Shown piece after piece: positions 1-7,171 of a stretch of DNA of 13,931 bases; position 1 is the first letter of the stretch; each line of letters begins with the position of its first letter. Both the position numbers and the translations under genes were made by a program. Source of the stretch: Cellvibrionales bacterium (GTDB taxonomy: Bacteria; Pseudomonadota; Gammaproteobacteria; Pseudomonadales; JAHEGP01); assembly GCA_024645065.1 (NCBI GenBank), contig JAHEGP010000061.1, forward strand, positions 1-13,931, written 5' to 3'. Under the pieces are notes generated by a model. That model ran no database searches, was not told the origin of the DNA, and worked only from the letters and a program-made list of their open reading frames with translations.

Positions 1-381
1 GCTGCAAGCCACGTCGTTGGCAGCGCTGCGAACGGCAGTCAATTCGGCCATGCGCCGCGCTTCCCCGAGCAGGTCCGGCCAGTCCACGCAATAGCGCCAG
101 GCGGCAGCGAAAGCCTGCTCACGCCATAACACGAGCTCTGCGGGATCCGCCATTGCTGGATTGATTTCTCCCTGGGCGGCGGCCACCGCGCGCCGAGCCG
201 CTACGGCCTGGGCGCGACCACAAACCGGCAGCATCAGGGGCACCAACCGCAATGCAGCGGTCGCTGCCATGCCGGCAAGGGAAGACACCAGTGCCGGGCG
301 TTGCTGTTGCACTGTCACACCGTTGAGGTCAATGCCTATCCGGATGTGCGGCGCAACCGGATCAGCTCCCTGCCCGGTCAC
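1..381 (-). CDS. hupK: HupK-like [NiFe]-hydrogenase assembly protein (partial, C-terminus beyond window)
   Basis: This is the N-terminal 127 codons of a protein that runs off the left edge; HupK proteins are usually about 350 residues. HupK is a cytoplasmic accessory factor distantly related to the hydrogenase large subunit and is thought to act as a scaffold during assembly of the NiFe(CN)2CO site. The visible part has an Ile-Asp-Leu-Asn start near residues 15-20 and the segment LPVCGRAQAVAARRA around residues 51-65. That segment aligns with the large-subunit L1 motif but keeps only its first cysteine (Cys54). The GTG start at 381 was chosen because a GGGGGAGA ribosome-binding site lies 7 bases upstream. 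It overlaps the end of the preceding gene by 20 bases, so it is the last visible gene of the hydrogenase operon. The family call rests on this motif plus position after HupJ, so it is good but not certain. Confidence 0.8.
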   Translation of the reverse strand, partial: MTGQGADPVAPHIRIGIDLNGVTVQQQRPALVSSLAGMAATAALRLVPLMLPVCGRAQAVAARRAVAAAQGEINPAMADPAELVLWREQAFAAAWRYCVDWPDLLGEARRMAELTAVRSAANDVACS

Positions 382-1096
382 CGCCGTGTCTCCCCCCACG
401 CAGAAATTCGCGACGCCCCATTGCAGCGTTTGTGGCTCTGGGCGCGGGCACCTCAAACAGACCGTTGATAGCGTATTTTGCCACCAGTCCCACCACCTCC
501 GGGTCGTCGAATTCTTCCATTGGGGAGAAAAGTGAGCAGGTTTCCAGCGCACCAAGCCCGGGGACTTGCCCGGCAATAAATACGTAGGAGCCCGCCGGGA
601 AATCCAGGCTTCGAGTCGTGCCTTCCATGCGGCGGGGAGCATCAGCGGATGGCACCAGCACGATATTCATACACCAGGGCGTGGCCACCACCCCAAGCAG
701 GCCCTCCGCCCAATGGCGCAATCCGATCACCTGGATATCGAGTTTAGCGTTATACACGGGCAGGCCGCGCATGCGCTTGTCGATTATCGTGTAAGCCTGT
801 TCAAGCTGGCCCTCGACGCGACGAATCTTATCCAGCCCCGCATCGCGGGCAGGCCTCTGCTGCGCAAGCGGTGCGGCGTCAGCATCTGTAAGTACCATGA
901 ATTGCTCGCGGGGATTGTCACAGTTGGGACATCGCCAGTGATCCGGTAGTTCAGAAAAACCGGTACCAGCCGGTATTTGCCAGGCCTGGTCGCCAACGGC
1001 GGGATCGTAAACCCACCAGCAGACACCGCACTCCAGCCGCGCAGACGGCGAAATACGATCTCCATTGCCCAGAAAGGAGCCTTCGAATCCACTCAT
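362..1096 (-). CDS. hupIJ: Rubredoxin-HybE fusion: hydrogenase assembly protein (HupI+HupJ)
   Basis: A 244-residue protein made of two hydrogenase-maturation domains. Residues about 20-68 form a rubredoxin: Cys23-Gly-Val-Cys26 and Cys56-Pro-Asn-Cys59 would hold one iron, with aromatic residues WWVYDP between them as in other rubredoxins. Residues about 88-234 are a HybE/HupJ chaperone domain, recognised by RGLPVYN (110-116), the GVVATPWCMN stretch (135-144), the FPAGSY segment (166-171) and the C-terminal RREFLRG (228-234). In the Rhizobium hup cluster these are two adjacent genes, hupI and hupJ; here they are one frame with a short linker (about 70-87). HupI is thought to help assemble the small subunit in oxygen, and HybE/HupJ to bind hydrogenase precursors, so the fusion may bring redox protection to the precursor. 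The ATG overlaps the hupH stop as ATGA. No strong Shine-Dalgarno is visible, consistent with coupled translation. Confidence 0.88.
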   Translation of the reverse strand: MSGFEGSFLGNGDRISPSARLECGVCWWVYDPAVGDQAWQIPAGTGFSELPDHWRCPNCDNPREQFMVLTDADAAPLAQQRPARDAGLDKIRRVEGQLEQAYTIIDKRMRGLPVYNAKLDIQVIGLRHWAEGLLGVVATPWCMNIVLVPSADAPRRMEGTTRSLDFPAGSYVFIAGQVPGLGALETCSLFSPMEEFDDPEVVGLVAKYAINGLFEVPAPRATNAAMGRREFLRGGRHGGDRAGS

Positions 1097-1977
1097 GGCA
1101 GACAGGTATCCAGGATCTCGTCGAAGCGCTTTGCAGAATCTTCGATGTCCTGGCTGGCCGCCAGGATCGCGTCAGGCATGCGGCCCACCTCGATAGTGTC
1201 GAGAATGGTGTTGCCCATGGCATTGACATACTGCACTGCCCACACATGGCGCACCGTGGTGGCCATCACCCTGCAAATGCCGAATCCCCCTGACTCCAAC
1301 ACCAAATCGGCCCGCCCCAGCACATCGATCAGCAGCTGCTGGTCCCCGGGGCTCATTGGCAGCAGGGTAAAGTTCAGTACCCGATTGGTGGCTATCTGGT
1401 CATGCCAGTTGGCGGCATGCTCATTGATTTCTGCCAGCACCGCAAGGCCATTCATGACCCCCGGGACAAGCGTTGGCAGCGCAATGGGAGCGCGGCGCAG
1501 GCTAGACGAGGCCGCGACTGCGATTGCCGGCACTGCACCCACTTCCAGCCACTCGCTGCCGTCGGAACCCGCAATGCGCCATAAGCCCGGCAGCACGGAT
1601 TCGCTAAGGGAATACTCCACCCCGTCCAGTGCCAGCGAACCCTGCACCTCTCCCTCGCCGAGCATTTCCAGCAGCGCCTGTCGCGACAGGCGGTCGAGCC
1701 TGGTGATCGCGATCTGCGCCCCCGGTTCCCCGCGGCTGGCAGCACCGTGGAGTGCCGAGCTGACCCCAAAGAGGGTCTCCCGCAGGATCGCGCTGGGCTC
1801 GAAGTCTATGGGCAGGCGGGGTTGTGGCGGCAGTTGCAGCGCCGGGGTACCGAGCAGGTCCAGGGCATCACCGGTGTCAAGGAATACCCCCTCCGCCTGC
1901 TCCTCGCCCTCCCAGAGCATGGGGTTTTGGCGCGACTTTTGCAGCTCGACACTTGGGATAAGATCAGATTTGCTCAC
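1093..1977 (-). CDS. hupH: HupH/HyaF family hydrogenase expression/formation protein
   Basis: A 294-residue cytoplasmic accessory protein of the HupH/HyaF family. In known uptake-hydrogenase systems this family is needed for small-subunit (iron-sulfur) maturation, but its chemistry is unknown. Recognisable features are the proline-rich N-terminal third (LPPQPRLPIDF around 49-59), a central Glu-Val-Gly-Ala-Val-Pro segment, the VPGVMNGLAVLAEI stretch that is typical of the family, and a conserved C-terminal part with SGGFGICRV and the WAVQYVNAMGN segment near the end. Length matches the family. The start is GTG at 1977, overlapping the hupG stop (GTGA), with GGAG 8 bases upstream; the last codons overlap the rubredoxin-HybE start by 4 bases. 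It belongs to the hydrogenase operon without doubt from its position. Confidence 0.9.
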   Translation of the reverse strand: MSKSDLIPSVELQKSRQNPMLWEGEEQAEGVFLDTGDALDLLGTPALQLPPQPRLPIDFEPSAILRETLFGVSSALHGAASRGEPGAQIAITRLDRLSRQALLEMLGEGEVQGSLALDGVEYSLSESVLPGLWRIAGSDGSEWLEVGAVPAIAVAASSSLRRAPIALPTLVPGVMNGLAVLAEINEHAANWHDQIATNRVLNFTLLPMSPGDQQLLIDVLGRADLVLESGGFGICRVMATTVRHVWAVQYVNAMGNTILDTIEVGRMPDAILAASQDIEDSAKRFDEILDTCLP

Positions 1978-2372
1978 GCCTGGTTCTCCAACTTTGACCG
2001 TCCTGCTGCATCTCCCAGGTAGCGGCGAAAAGCCTGCACGTAGTCGCTCCAGTCCCGAACCCCGGGAATGACTTCCAGCGTTTCTCCGCCGAGCACCAAC
2101 GCCAGGCTGGGGAAGGCCAGCACCCGAAAGCGGGATTGCAACACCGCCTCCTCGGATTGCTTTAGCAGGCCGGCAGTCACCGTCCCGCGGTAGTCCTTCA
2201 GCACTTCACGCAAGGCCACAGCGACATCCTGGGCATCGCTGCGACGACTGCCATCGCCAGCGAAAAACAGCACCCGCAGACCCTCGCCGGCAAGAAAGTC
2301 ATCGAGGTTTGCAGCATCCAGGGACTGCAGCACGCCACGCTCCAGCATATCGGTAATCGCAGTACTATTCAT
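1974..2372 (-). CDS. hupG: HupG/HyaE family thioredoxin-like chaperone
   Basis: A 132-residue protein of the HyaE/HupG family, which has a thioredoxin fold and binds the Tat signal peptide region of the hydrogenase small subunit as a quality-control chaperone. The strand-turn segment RVLFFAGD and the later RVLAFPSLALVLGGE match the thioredoxin core, the latter covering the usual cis-proline position. There is no CxxC active site and no cysteine anywhere in the protein, so it should act in binding and not in redox chemistry, as known for the family. An ATG at 2372 was preferred to an in-frame GTG at 2378 because GGTGAG sits 5 bases before the ATG; the GTG would add only two residues. It overlaps the end of hupF by 8 bases and is joined to hupH by a 4-base overlap. 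Confidence 0.87.
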   Translation of the reverse strand: MNSTAITDMLERGVLQSLDAANLDDFLAGEGLRVLFFAGDGSRRSDAQDVAVALREVLKDYRGTVTAGLLKQSEEAVLQSRFRVLAFPSLALVLGGETLEVIPGVRDWSDYVQAFRRYLGDAAGRSKLENQA

Positions 2373-2700
2373 TGTCACTCACCGCAGCTTGCACTCCCCG
2401 CAAATGCGCTGGTAGCTCGGGCTCTCGATCGATCAAATCCCCCAGCAGGTGTTCAAATGGCTGGCCGGAAGCCGCGGCGGTAACCGCCTGCAGGGCATCC
2501 CCGACCTGCTTCGCCTCCACGGCCGACATGCTGCGGATAGCGACATTCACATGCACCAGCAACCACTCTCCGACAGCCGGTGCCTGCTCCAGCAGCGAGG
2601 TATCGATCAGGCGCGGCCTGGCCGATATATCGATACCGTTAGCCATTACGGCTGAGGGTGACAAGAGGGACCCGACCTGCATGGGTATGCCGAGACACAT
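2365..2700 (-). CDS. hupF: HupF, HypC-family hydrogenase maturation chaperone
   Basis: A 111-residue member of the HypC/HybG/HupF family. These small proteins carry the Fe(CN)2CO group and deliver it to the large-subunit precursor; the ligand is Cys2 once the initiator methionine is removed. The sequence begins MCLGIPMQV, the family signature, so the start is placed at 2700. The open frame extends 21 codons further upstream into hupD, but those residues have no HypC character. HypC itself is about 75-95 residues; the extra C-terminal part (FEHLLGDLIDREPELPAHL) is typical of HupF, the paralogue in hup operons that also protects the large subunit at higher oxygen. It starts one base after the hupD stop. 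A separate hypC is expected in the hyp genes, probably beyond the left edge. Confidence 0.93.
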   Translation of the reverse strand: MCLGIPMQVGSLLSPSAVMANGIDISARPRLIDTSLLEQAPAVGEWLLVHVNVAIRSMSAVEAKQVGDALQAVTAAASGQPFEHLLGDLIDREPELPAHLRGVQAAVSDNE

Positions 2701-2701
2701 A

Positions 2702-3328
2702 TCAGCTCTGCGGGGTCCGACTGAGAATGCGCCCATCGCCGTAGCGACAGGCCATGGAGTCATCGGGTCGGCCCGACTCGTAGCTCTCGAGGTCCAGACC
2801 GGGGGTAATCACCCCAGCGCCCCTTGGCTTCTCCTGCTGTCGCTGAACCTCGATGCCGTGATCCGCCAGGTAGCGCTGCGCCACGGCCAGCGCCGGGGGA
2901 ATTGCGGCGCGCACCAGCGGACGCAGGCTGCCGCCATAGTCCTCCAGTTCCTCGGGCTGTGCACCCACCAGCAGCATGTTGCTGGCACACCCCCCCAATA
3001 GCCTGGCGCAGGCGATAACGTCCTGAAGTCCGGCCTGGTGCAGGCTCATTTTATGGGCACCGACAAAGGCCGGGATATCATCATCCTCAACCACGCGCAG
3101 GGTTCCCGGGGCATCGCCAAAATCGACGGCGTCGAAAATAACAACCGGGTCGTGCTCACGCAGCAGGTCCACCAGGTACAAGCCCTGGGTGCCGCCGTCG
3201 GCGACAACCAGCTTATCCGGGACCCGGTAAGTTCGGGCGAAGGCCTCGACACAGCGCACGCCGAAACCCTCGTCGGCCCAGAGGATGTTGCCGACGCCCA
3301 GTACCAGAGCCCTGCGATCACTGCTCAT
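2702..3328 (-). CDS. hupD: Hydrogenase large-subunit maturation protease HupD/HyaD
   Basis: A 208-residue endopeptidase that removes the C-terminal extension of HupL after nickel has been inserted. The start LVLGVGNILWADEGFGVR is the family signature. By alignment with E. coli HybD, the nickel-sensing ligands are Glu20, Asp66 (in FDAVDFG) and His97 (in HKMSLHQ), each offset by exactly four from Glu16, Asp62 and His93. The tail LESYESGRPDDS followed by a Gly-Asp near the end is normal for HyaD/HupD types. The expected target is the bond after His581 of HupL. The ATG overlaps the hupC stop by 4 bases (ATGA). No hupE nickel permease gene lies between hupD and hupF, unlike the Rhizobium arrangement. 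Confidence 0.95.
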   Translation of the reverse strand: MSSDRRALVLGVGNILWADEGFGVRCVEAFARTYRVPDKLVVADGGTQGLYLVDLLREHDPVVIFDAVDFGDAPGTLRVVEDDDIPAFVGAHKMSLHQAGLQDVIACARLLGGCASNMLLVGAQPEELEDYGGSLRPLVRAAIPPALAVAQRYLADHGIEVQRQQEKPRGAGVITPGLDLESYESGRPDDSMACRYGDGRILSRTPQS

Positions 3329-4053
3329 TCCTTATCGTCCTTGAAATAGCGCCAGCCGGAAATCATGGTGGAAACCAGGCTCTGGCGGCTCATGATGTCC
3401 TCGCGGATTGCGACATAGATGTGAATCACGGTAAAGCAGACAATGACCCACATGCTGATGCGATGGATGGTATGCACTGAGAAGCTGTCCCCCAGCAGAC
3501 CGAATACCCAGCCAAAGGCCGAATACCAGGCGCTGTCAATCCCGGCACCCTCGGCGTAGAGCGCAAAACCGGTAAAGATACTGAGCAACAGTGGCAGTAA
3601 AAAGAGACCAAACATCGCGAGCTGGGCCAGCGGGTTGTGACCGACGTACTTCTTTGGCGTTTTTTCAAGAAAAAGATACCAGCGCACCTCGTGCCAGACT
3701 TCCCCCCACCATGTGAGGCTCCACACGGGTGGCAGAAAGATCTGGTGGGCATGGTGATTACCCAGGAAAGCCCAAGCGATGCGGTACAAAAATGCCACTG
3801 CCAGCACCTGGCCGGCGCCGAAATGTATCATTCGGACATAGCCAAAGGCGTAATTAAATGACGCCTCGCCGGGCACTGAAGGCAGCGGTTTACCGATCAG
3901 GTAGCCGGTCACACAGAGCAAGACGATACAGATCGCGTTGAGCCAGTGCCATATCCGCACCGGCGCCTCGTAGACGTATATCTTGGCGGCCGGTGTCTGC
4001 ACTTCGGTGGCATGGTGAACCAGTGAGTGGAGTAGCCCTTGCTTCCTGGCCAT
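3325..4053 (-). CDS. hupC: Hydrogenase cytochrome b subunit HupC/HyaC
   Basis: A 242-residue di-haem cytochrome b that anchors the periplasmic hydrogenase dimer to the inner membrane and passes electrons to quinone. Four membrane segments are visible at about 35-54, 76-97, 143-166 and 197-216. Likely haem-ligand histidines are His36 (RIWHWLN), His77 (RMIHFGAG), His194/His197 (HTIHRISM) and His211 (VIHIYVAIREDIM); family members use such residues in helices 1, 2 and 4. The charged N-terminus before VYEAPVRIWHW is normal for the family. AGGAGG lies 6 bases upstream of the ATG, and only 9 bases separate it from the hupL stop. Confidence 0.95.
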   Translation of the reverse strand: MARKQGLLHSLVHHATEVQTPAAKIYVYEAPVRIWHWLNAICIVLLCVTGYLIGKPLPSVPGEASFNYAFGYVRMIHFGAGQVLAVAFLYRIAWAFLGNHHAHQIFLPPVWSLTWWGEVWHEVRWYLFLEKTPKKYVGHNPLAQLAMFGLFLLPLLLSIFTGFALYAEGAGIDSAWYSAFGWVFGLLGDSFSVHTIHRISMWVIVCFTVIHIYVAIREDIMSRQSLVSTMISGWRYFKDDKE

Positions 4054-4062
4054 GACTGCCTC

Positions 4063-5853
4063 CTAGCGGACCGTGACGTTGACGAGTTCCTCGCCCTCTG
4101 GACTCATCACGTGAGTCGAGCAGGCCAGGCAAGGATCGAATGAGTGAATGGTGCGCAGGATTTCCAGCGGTTGCTCGGCATTGTCTACCGGGGTGTTCAT
4201 TAGCGCGGCCTCGTAGGCCCCGATATTGCCCTCGGCATCCCGCGGACCGGCATTCCAGGTCGTGGGCACCACCGCCTGGTAATTCTCGATACGGGTATCC
4301 TTGATATGCACCCAGTGACCCAGCGCCCCCCGCGGTGCCTCGGTAAAACCAACGCCCTTGACATCTTTCGGCCAGGTGGCGGGCTCCCAGCGCTCGATAT
4401 TGGCGGTGGCGCTATCGCCGGCGCGAATGTTGTCGATCAACCGGGCGTAAAAATACTGCAATTTCTCGGCAGCCCAGGCGCACTCCAAACCGCGAGCTGC
4501 GGTGCGACCCAGGGTGGAGAACAAGGCATTTACCGGCAGGCCCAAATCGGTGAGGAGTTTCTCGGTGGGCTCCTTGAACTCGGGGATATTACTGGCGTAG
4601 CCGATGATATACCGCGCCAGTGGGCCGACCTCCATGGCGTGGCCCTTCCAGCGCGGGCTCTTGATCCAGGAATACTTGGCGCTTTCATCCAGGGAATCAA
4701 TCCGGGTTTTGGTTCCCTTGAAATTCTTGCCCGGGTCAAAGTTCGGTTCAGTCACCCCGTCCCAGGGATGCAGGCCGATATCCTCGTCGGCATAGCGATA
4801 CCAGGAGTGACTGACGAACTCCTGGATCTCCTCGCTGTCGCGCAGATCCACCTCGTGAACTTCATTGAGATTGCCATTGATGATCGCGCCGCGGGGCAGC
4901 AGCAGATTGCCAGCGCTGTAGTCGTTGGCGTAATCCGGAATATCGCCGTAGGACAATACGTTGGTGCTGGACAGCCCGCCGCCATAGTTCCAGTCCTTGT
5001 AAAACGAGGCTATCGCCATGAGGTCTGGCAGGTAGACCTGTTCAACGAAGCGGCGGCTTTGGTCGATGATGTTTTTCACCAGATTGAGGCGTTCTATATT
5101 GATGGCACCTACCGCCCCGGTGTCGGATACATTAATCGGACAGGGCACTCCGCCCACCAACCAATTGGGGTGCGGATTCTTGCCACCGAACACGGTATGG
5201 ATTTTCTTGATTTCTTTCTGAAAATCCAGCGCTTCGAGGTAGTGAGCAACGGCCATCAGGTTGGCTTCGGCCGGCAGCTTGTAGGCCGCATGGCCCCAGT
5301 AGCCATTGCGAAACAGCCCCAGTTGGCCGGACTCGACAAACTTTTTCAGCCGGGTCTGCAAATCGCGAAAGTAACCCGGTGAAGACTTGGGCCAGCTGGA
5401 TATCGACTGGGCCAGTTCGCTGGTCGCCCTGGGGTCTGCCGATAAGGCCGAAACCACATCCACCCAGTCCAGCGCATGCAGGTGATAGAAATGCACCAGG
5501 TGATCATGCACCTGGAGGGTCAGCTGCATGATGTTGCGGATGATATTGGCATTCTCGGGAATCTGGATTCCCAGGGCATCTTCCACTGCCCGCACCGATG
5601 TCAGGGCGTGGGTACCGGTGCAGACACCGCAGATACGCTGGGTAAACGCCCAGGCGTCGCGGGGGTCACGGCCCTTGAGTATCACCTCGAGACCACGCCA
5701 CATGGTGCCAGTGGATACCGCGTTGCGGATGATATTGCTCTCGTCGATATTGACTTCGATGCGCAGGTGGCCCTCGATCCGCGTTACCGGGTCAACCACG
5801 ATGCGCTGGCCGGTATTATCCAGGGAAAAGCCATTGGGAGTCTGGATTGCCAT
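4063..5853 (-). CDS. hupL: [NiFe]-hydrogenase large subunit, group 1 membrane-bound uptake type
   Basis: The 596-residue catalytic subunit, which splits H2 at a Ni-Fe(CN)2CO site. The L1 motif RICGVCTGTH (73-82) gives Cys75 and Cys78; the L2 motif DPCLACSTH (573-581) gives Cys575 and Cys578. These four cysteines are the nickel ligands. The N-terminal DPVTRIEGHLR segment (21-31) carries the conserved glutamate, Glu28. A 15-residue tail after His581 (VMSPEGEELVNVTVR) is the peptide that HupD should remove. The L1 surroundings (TSVRAVEDALG) together with hupC and the six-cysteine small subunit suggest hydrogenase group 1d; assignment to the subgroup is inference. It is exported folded together with HupS, having no signal of its own. 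The AGGAGA site lies inside the end of hupS, 3 bases separate the genes. Confidence 0.97.
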   Translation of the reverse strand: MAIQTPNGFSLDNTGQRIVVDPVTRIEGHLRIEVNIDESNIIRNAVSTGTMWRGLEVILKGRDPRDAWAFTQRICGVCTGTHALTSVRAVEDALGIQIPENANIIRNIMQLTLQVHDHLVHFYHLHALDWVDVVSALSADPRATSELAQSISSWPKSSPGYFRDLQTRLKKFVESGQLGLFRNGYWGHAAYKLPAEANLMAVAHYLEALDFQKEIKKIHTVFGGKNPHPNWLVGGVPCPINVSDTGAVGAINIERLNLVKNIIDQSRRFVEQVYLPDLMAIASFYKDWNYGGGLSSTNVLSYGDIPDYANDYSAGNLLLPRGAIINGNLNEVHEVDLRDSEEIQEFVSHSWYRYADEDIGLHPWDGVTEPNFDPGKNFKGTKTRIDSLDESAKYSWIKSPRWKGHAMEVGPLARYIIGYASNIPEFKEPTEKLLTDLGLPVNALFSTLGRTAARGLECAWAAEKLQYFYARLIDNIRAGDSATANIERWEPATWPKDVKGVGFTEAPRGALGHWVHIKDTRIENYQAVVPTTWNAGPRDAEGNIGAYEAALMNTPVDNAEQPLEILRTIHSFDPCLACSTHVMSPEGEELVNVTVR

Positions 5854-5856
5854 GCT

Positions 5857-6954
5857 TTATTCTCCTGAACCGGATTTGGGATTGGTAGCGGAGGCCCGGG
5901 CCCGCTGCAAGGCAGAGGCGGCAGCGTGCGCCGCAATACCGGCGCCAATAACCCCCAATGCGCCAAGTCCCATCTTGTCAGCATTGGACTCGACCCCCAG
6001 TGGCGTATGGACGTCTGCCAGGCGATCGTAGAATGGCCCGTTGTCCCAGAAATTTTCTTCCGAGCAACCGATACAGCCGTGGCCGGACTGGATGGGAAAC
6101 GAAACCCCATCATTCCAGCGCACGGTTGAACAGGCATTGTAGGTCGTGGGCCCGCGACATCCCATCTTGTACAGGCAGTAGCCCTTGCGGGAGTTTTCAT
6201 CGTCCCAGGCTTCGGCAAACTGGCCGGCGTCGAAGTGAGGCCTTCGATAGCACTTGTCGTGGATACGCTGGCCGTAAAACATTGTTGGCCGACCCAGACG
6301 ATCCAGCGGTGGCAGGCGGTCAAAGGTCAGCATGTAAGTGAGCACACCGGTCATGACTTCGGCAATCGGCGGACAACCCGGCACCTTGATAATGGGCTTG
6401 CCCTTGATCACCTTGTGAATCGGGGTCGCCTGGGTTGGATTGGGTCGCGCCGCCTGCACGCAGCCATTCGATGCACAGGAACCCCAGGCCACAATCGCCT
6501 TGGCTCCGGCAGCCATCTCCTGCAACTGATCGATAAATGGCCTCCCACCGACAATGCAAAACATCCCGTCTTCATTGAGGGGCGGGTTGCCCTCCACCGC
6601 CAGGATATATTCGCCGGCGTGATCGCGCCGGGTTTCCTCCAGCGCGGCCTCGGCCTGGTGACCGGCGGCGGCCATCAGCACGTGGGAGTAATCCAGCGAC
6701 AGCATTGAAAGCACCACGTCGGACACCAGCGGGTGGCCCGAGCGAATAAAGCTCTCGGAACAGCAGGTGCACTCGAGACCATTGAGCCAGATAACAGGCG
6801 TGCGGCGCCTGGTCTCCATGGCATGGGCTATCTTCGGCGCAAAGGCCGGGCTCAAACCCAGGGAAGCCGCAGTGAGCGCGCAGAACTTGTTAAACGACCT
6901 CCTGCTGATACCCTGCTGACGGAAAACATCGTAGAAGGTCTCGGGTGAACTCAT
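5857..6954 (-). CDS. hupS: [NiFe]-hydrogenase small subunit, Tat-exported, six-cysteine oxygen-tolerant type
   Basis: A 365-residue iron-sulfur subunit that carries electrons from the NiFe site to HupC. The N-terminus has a Tat signal, SRRSFNKFC (17-25), with probable cleavage after AHA at 45. In mature numbering the proximal cluster ligands are Cys17, Cys20, Cys115 and Cys149 (precursor 62, 65, 160, 194). The two extra cysteines, Cys19 and Cys120 (precursor 64, 165), mark the [4Fe-3S] cluster of oxygen-tolerant enzymes. Distal cluster: His232, Cys235, Cys260, Cys266. Medial [3Fe-4S] cluster: Cys275, Cys294, Cys297. Residues about 329-348 form the hydrophobic C-terminal anchor. Residue 163 (mature 118) is Asn where E. 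coli Hyd-1 has Trp. GGAG lies 8 bases before the ATG. It is the first gene of the operon. Confidence 0.97.
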   Translation of the reverse strand: MSSPETFYDVFRQQGISRRSFNKFCALTAASLGLSPAFAPKIAHAMETRRRTPVIWLNGLECTCCSESFIRSGHPLVSDVVLSMLSLDYSHVLMAAAGHQAEAALEETRRDHAGEYILAVEGNPPLNEDGMFCIVGGRPFIDQLQEMAAGAKAIVAWGSCASNGCVQAARPNPTQATPIHKVIKGKPIIKVPGCPPIAEVMTGVLTYMLTFDRLPPLDRLGRPTMFYGQRIHDKCYRRPHFDAGQFAEAWDDENSRKGYCLYKMGCRGPTTYNACSTVRWNDGVSFPIQSGHGCIGCSEENFWDNGPFYDRLADVHTPLGVESNADKMGLGALGVIGAGIAAHAAASALQRARASATNPKSGSGE

Positions 6955-7037
6955 AACGGCGGCTCCATCCTGGCTGGGTTTGCGAGCAAAGTAATCGAAC
7001 TGGATAAACGCACCGGGGGGACGTAATCCTGTCCCTA

Positions 7038-7051
7038 TTGATTATTGTCAT
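7038..7051 (-). promoter_or_regulatory. Weak FNR/Anr-like box, hupS-proximal
   Basis: On the minus strand the sequence is ATGACAATAATCAA. It matches 8 of the 10 defined bases of the FNR consensus TTGATnnnnATCAA, and the right half is perfect. It lies in an AT-rich patch, so a chance match is quite possible. Its centre is about 90 bases upstream of the hupS start. Confidence 0.3.
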
Positions 7052-7157
7052 TTTTATTCCAACCAGAACCTAGCATCACCAAACGGCGACAGGCTATTGG
7101 CCTTTGGTCGAAAACCGTGTGTTAGTGGTGGCGTTTGTCGAGAAGAATGCCAAGGAG

Positions 7158-7171
7158 TTGACCTGGATCAA
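7158..7171 (-). promoter_or_regulatory. FNR/Anr-type box upstream of hydrogenase operon
   Basis: On the minus strand the sequence is TTGATCCAGGTCAA, matching 9 of the 10 defined bases of the FNR/Anr/FixK consensus TTGATnnnnATCAA; the single difference is A to G in the right half. Its centre is about 210 bases upstream of the hupS ATG. FNR-like control of uptake hydrogenase in low oxygen is known in other proteobacteria. No clear -10 hexamer sits at the distance expected for a class II site, so the exact promoter remains open. Confidence 0.55.

Noticed and set aside
161..949. Two plus-strand open frames (161-535 and 566-949) opposite hupK and the rubredoxin-HybE gene
   Set aside because: Antisense shadows: the minus-strand frames encode clear rubredoxin, HybE and HupK motifs.
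977..2071. A 364-codon open frame on the plus strand opposite hupH and part of hupG
   Set aside because: It is rich in Ser, Pro and Arg without any domain, and lies antisense to well-recognised hydrogenase genes; long antisense frames are expected in GC-rich coding DNA.
2701..2763. Upstream extension of hupF to 2763
   Set aside because: The added residues overlap hupD and have no HypC character; MCLGIP must be N-terminal because Cys2 is the functional ligand.
4306..5382. A 358-codon open frame on the plus strand opposite hupL
   Set aside because: It covers the certain large-subunit gene in antisense, has no ribosome-binding site of note and no protein family features.
7134..7156. A possible sigma-54 promoter on the minus strand beginning TTGGCATTC, just after the FNR-like box
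   Set aside because: TTGGCA fits the -24 element, but the -12 position reads TCGAC where TTGC is needed, so the essential GC is missing.
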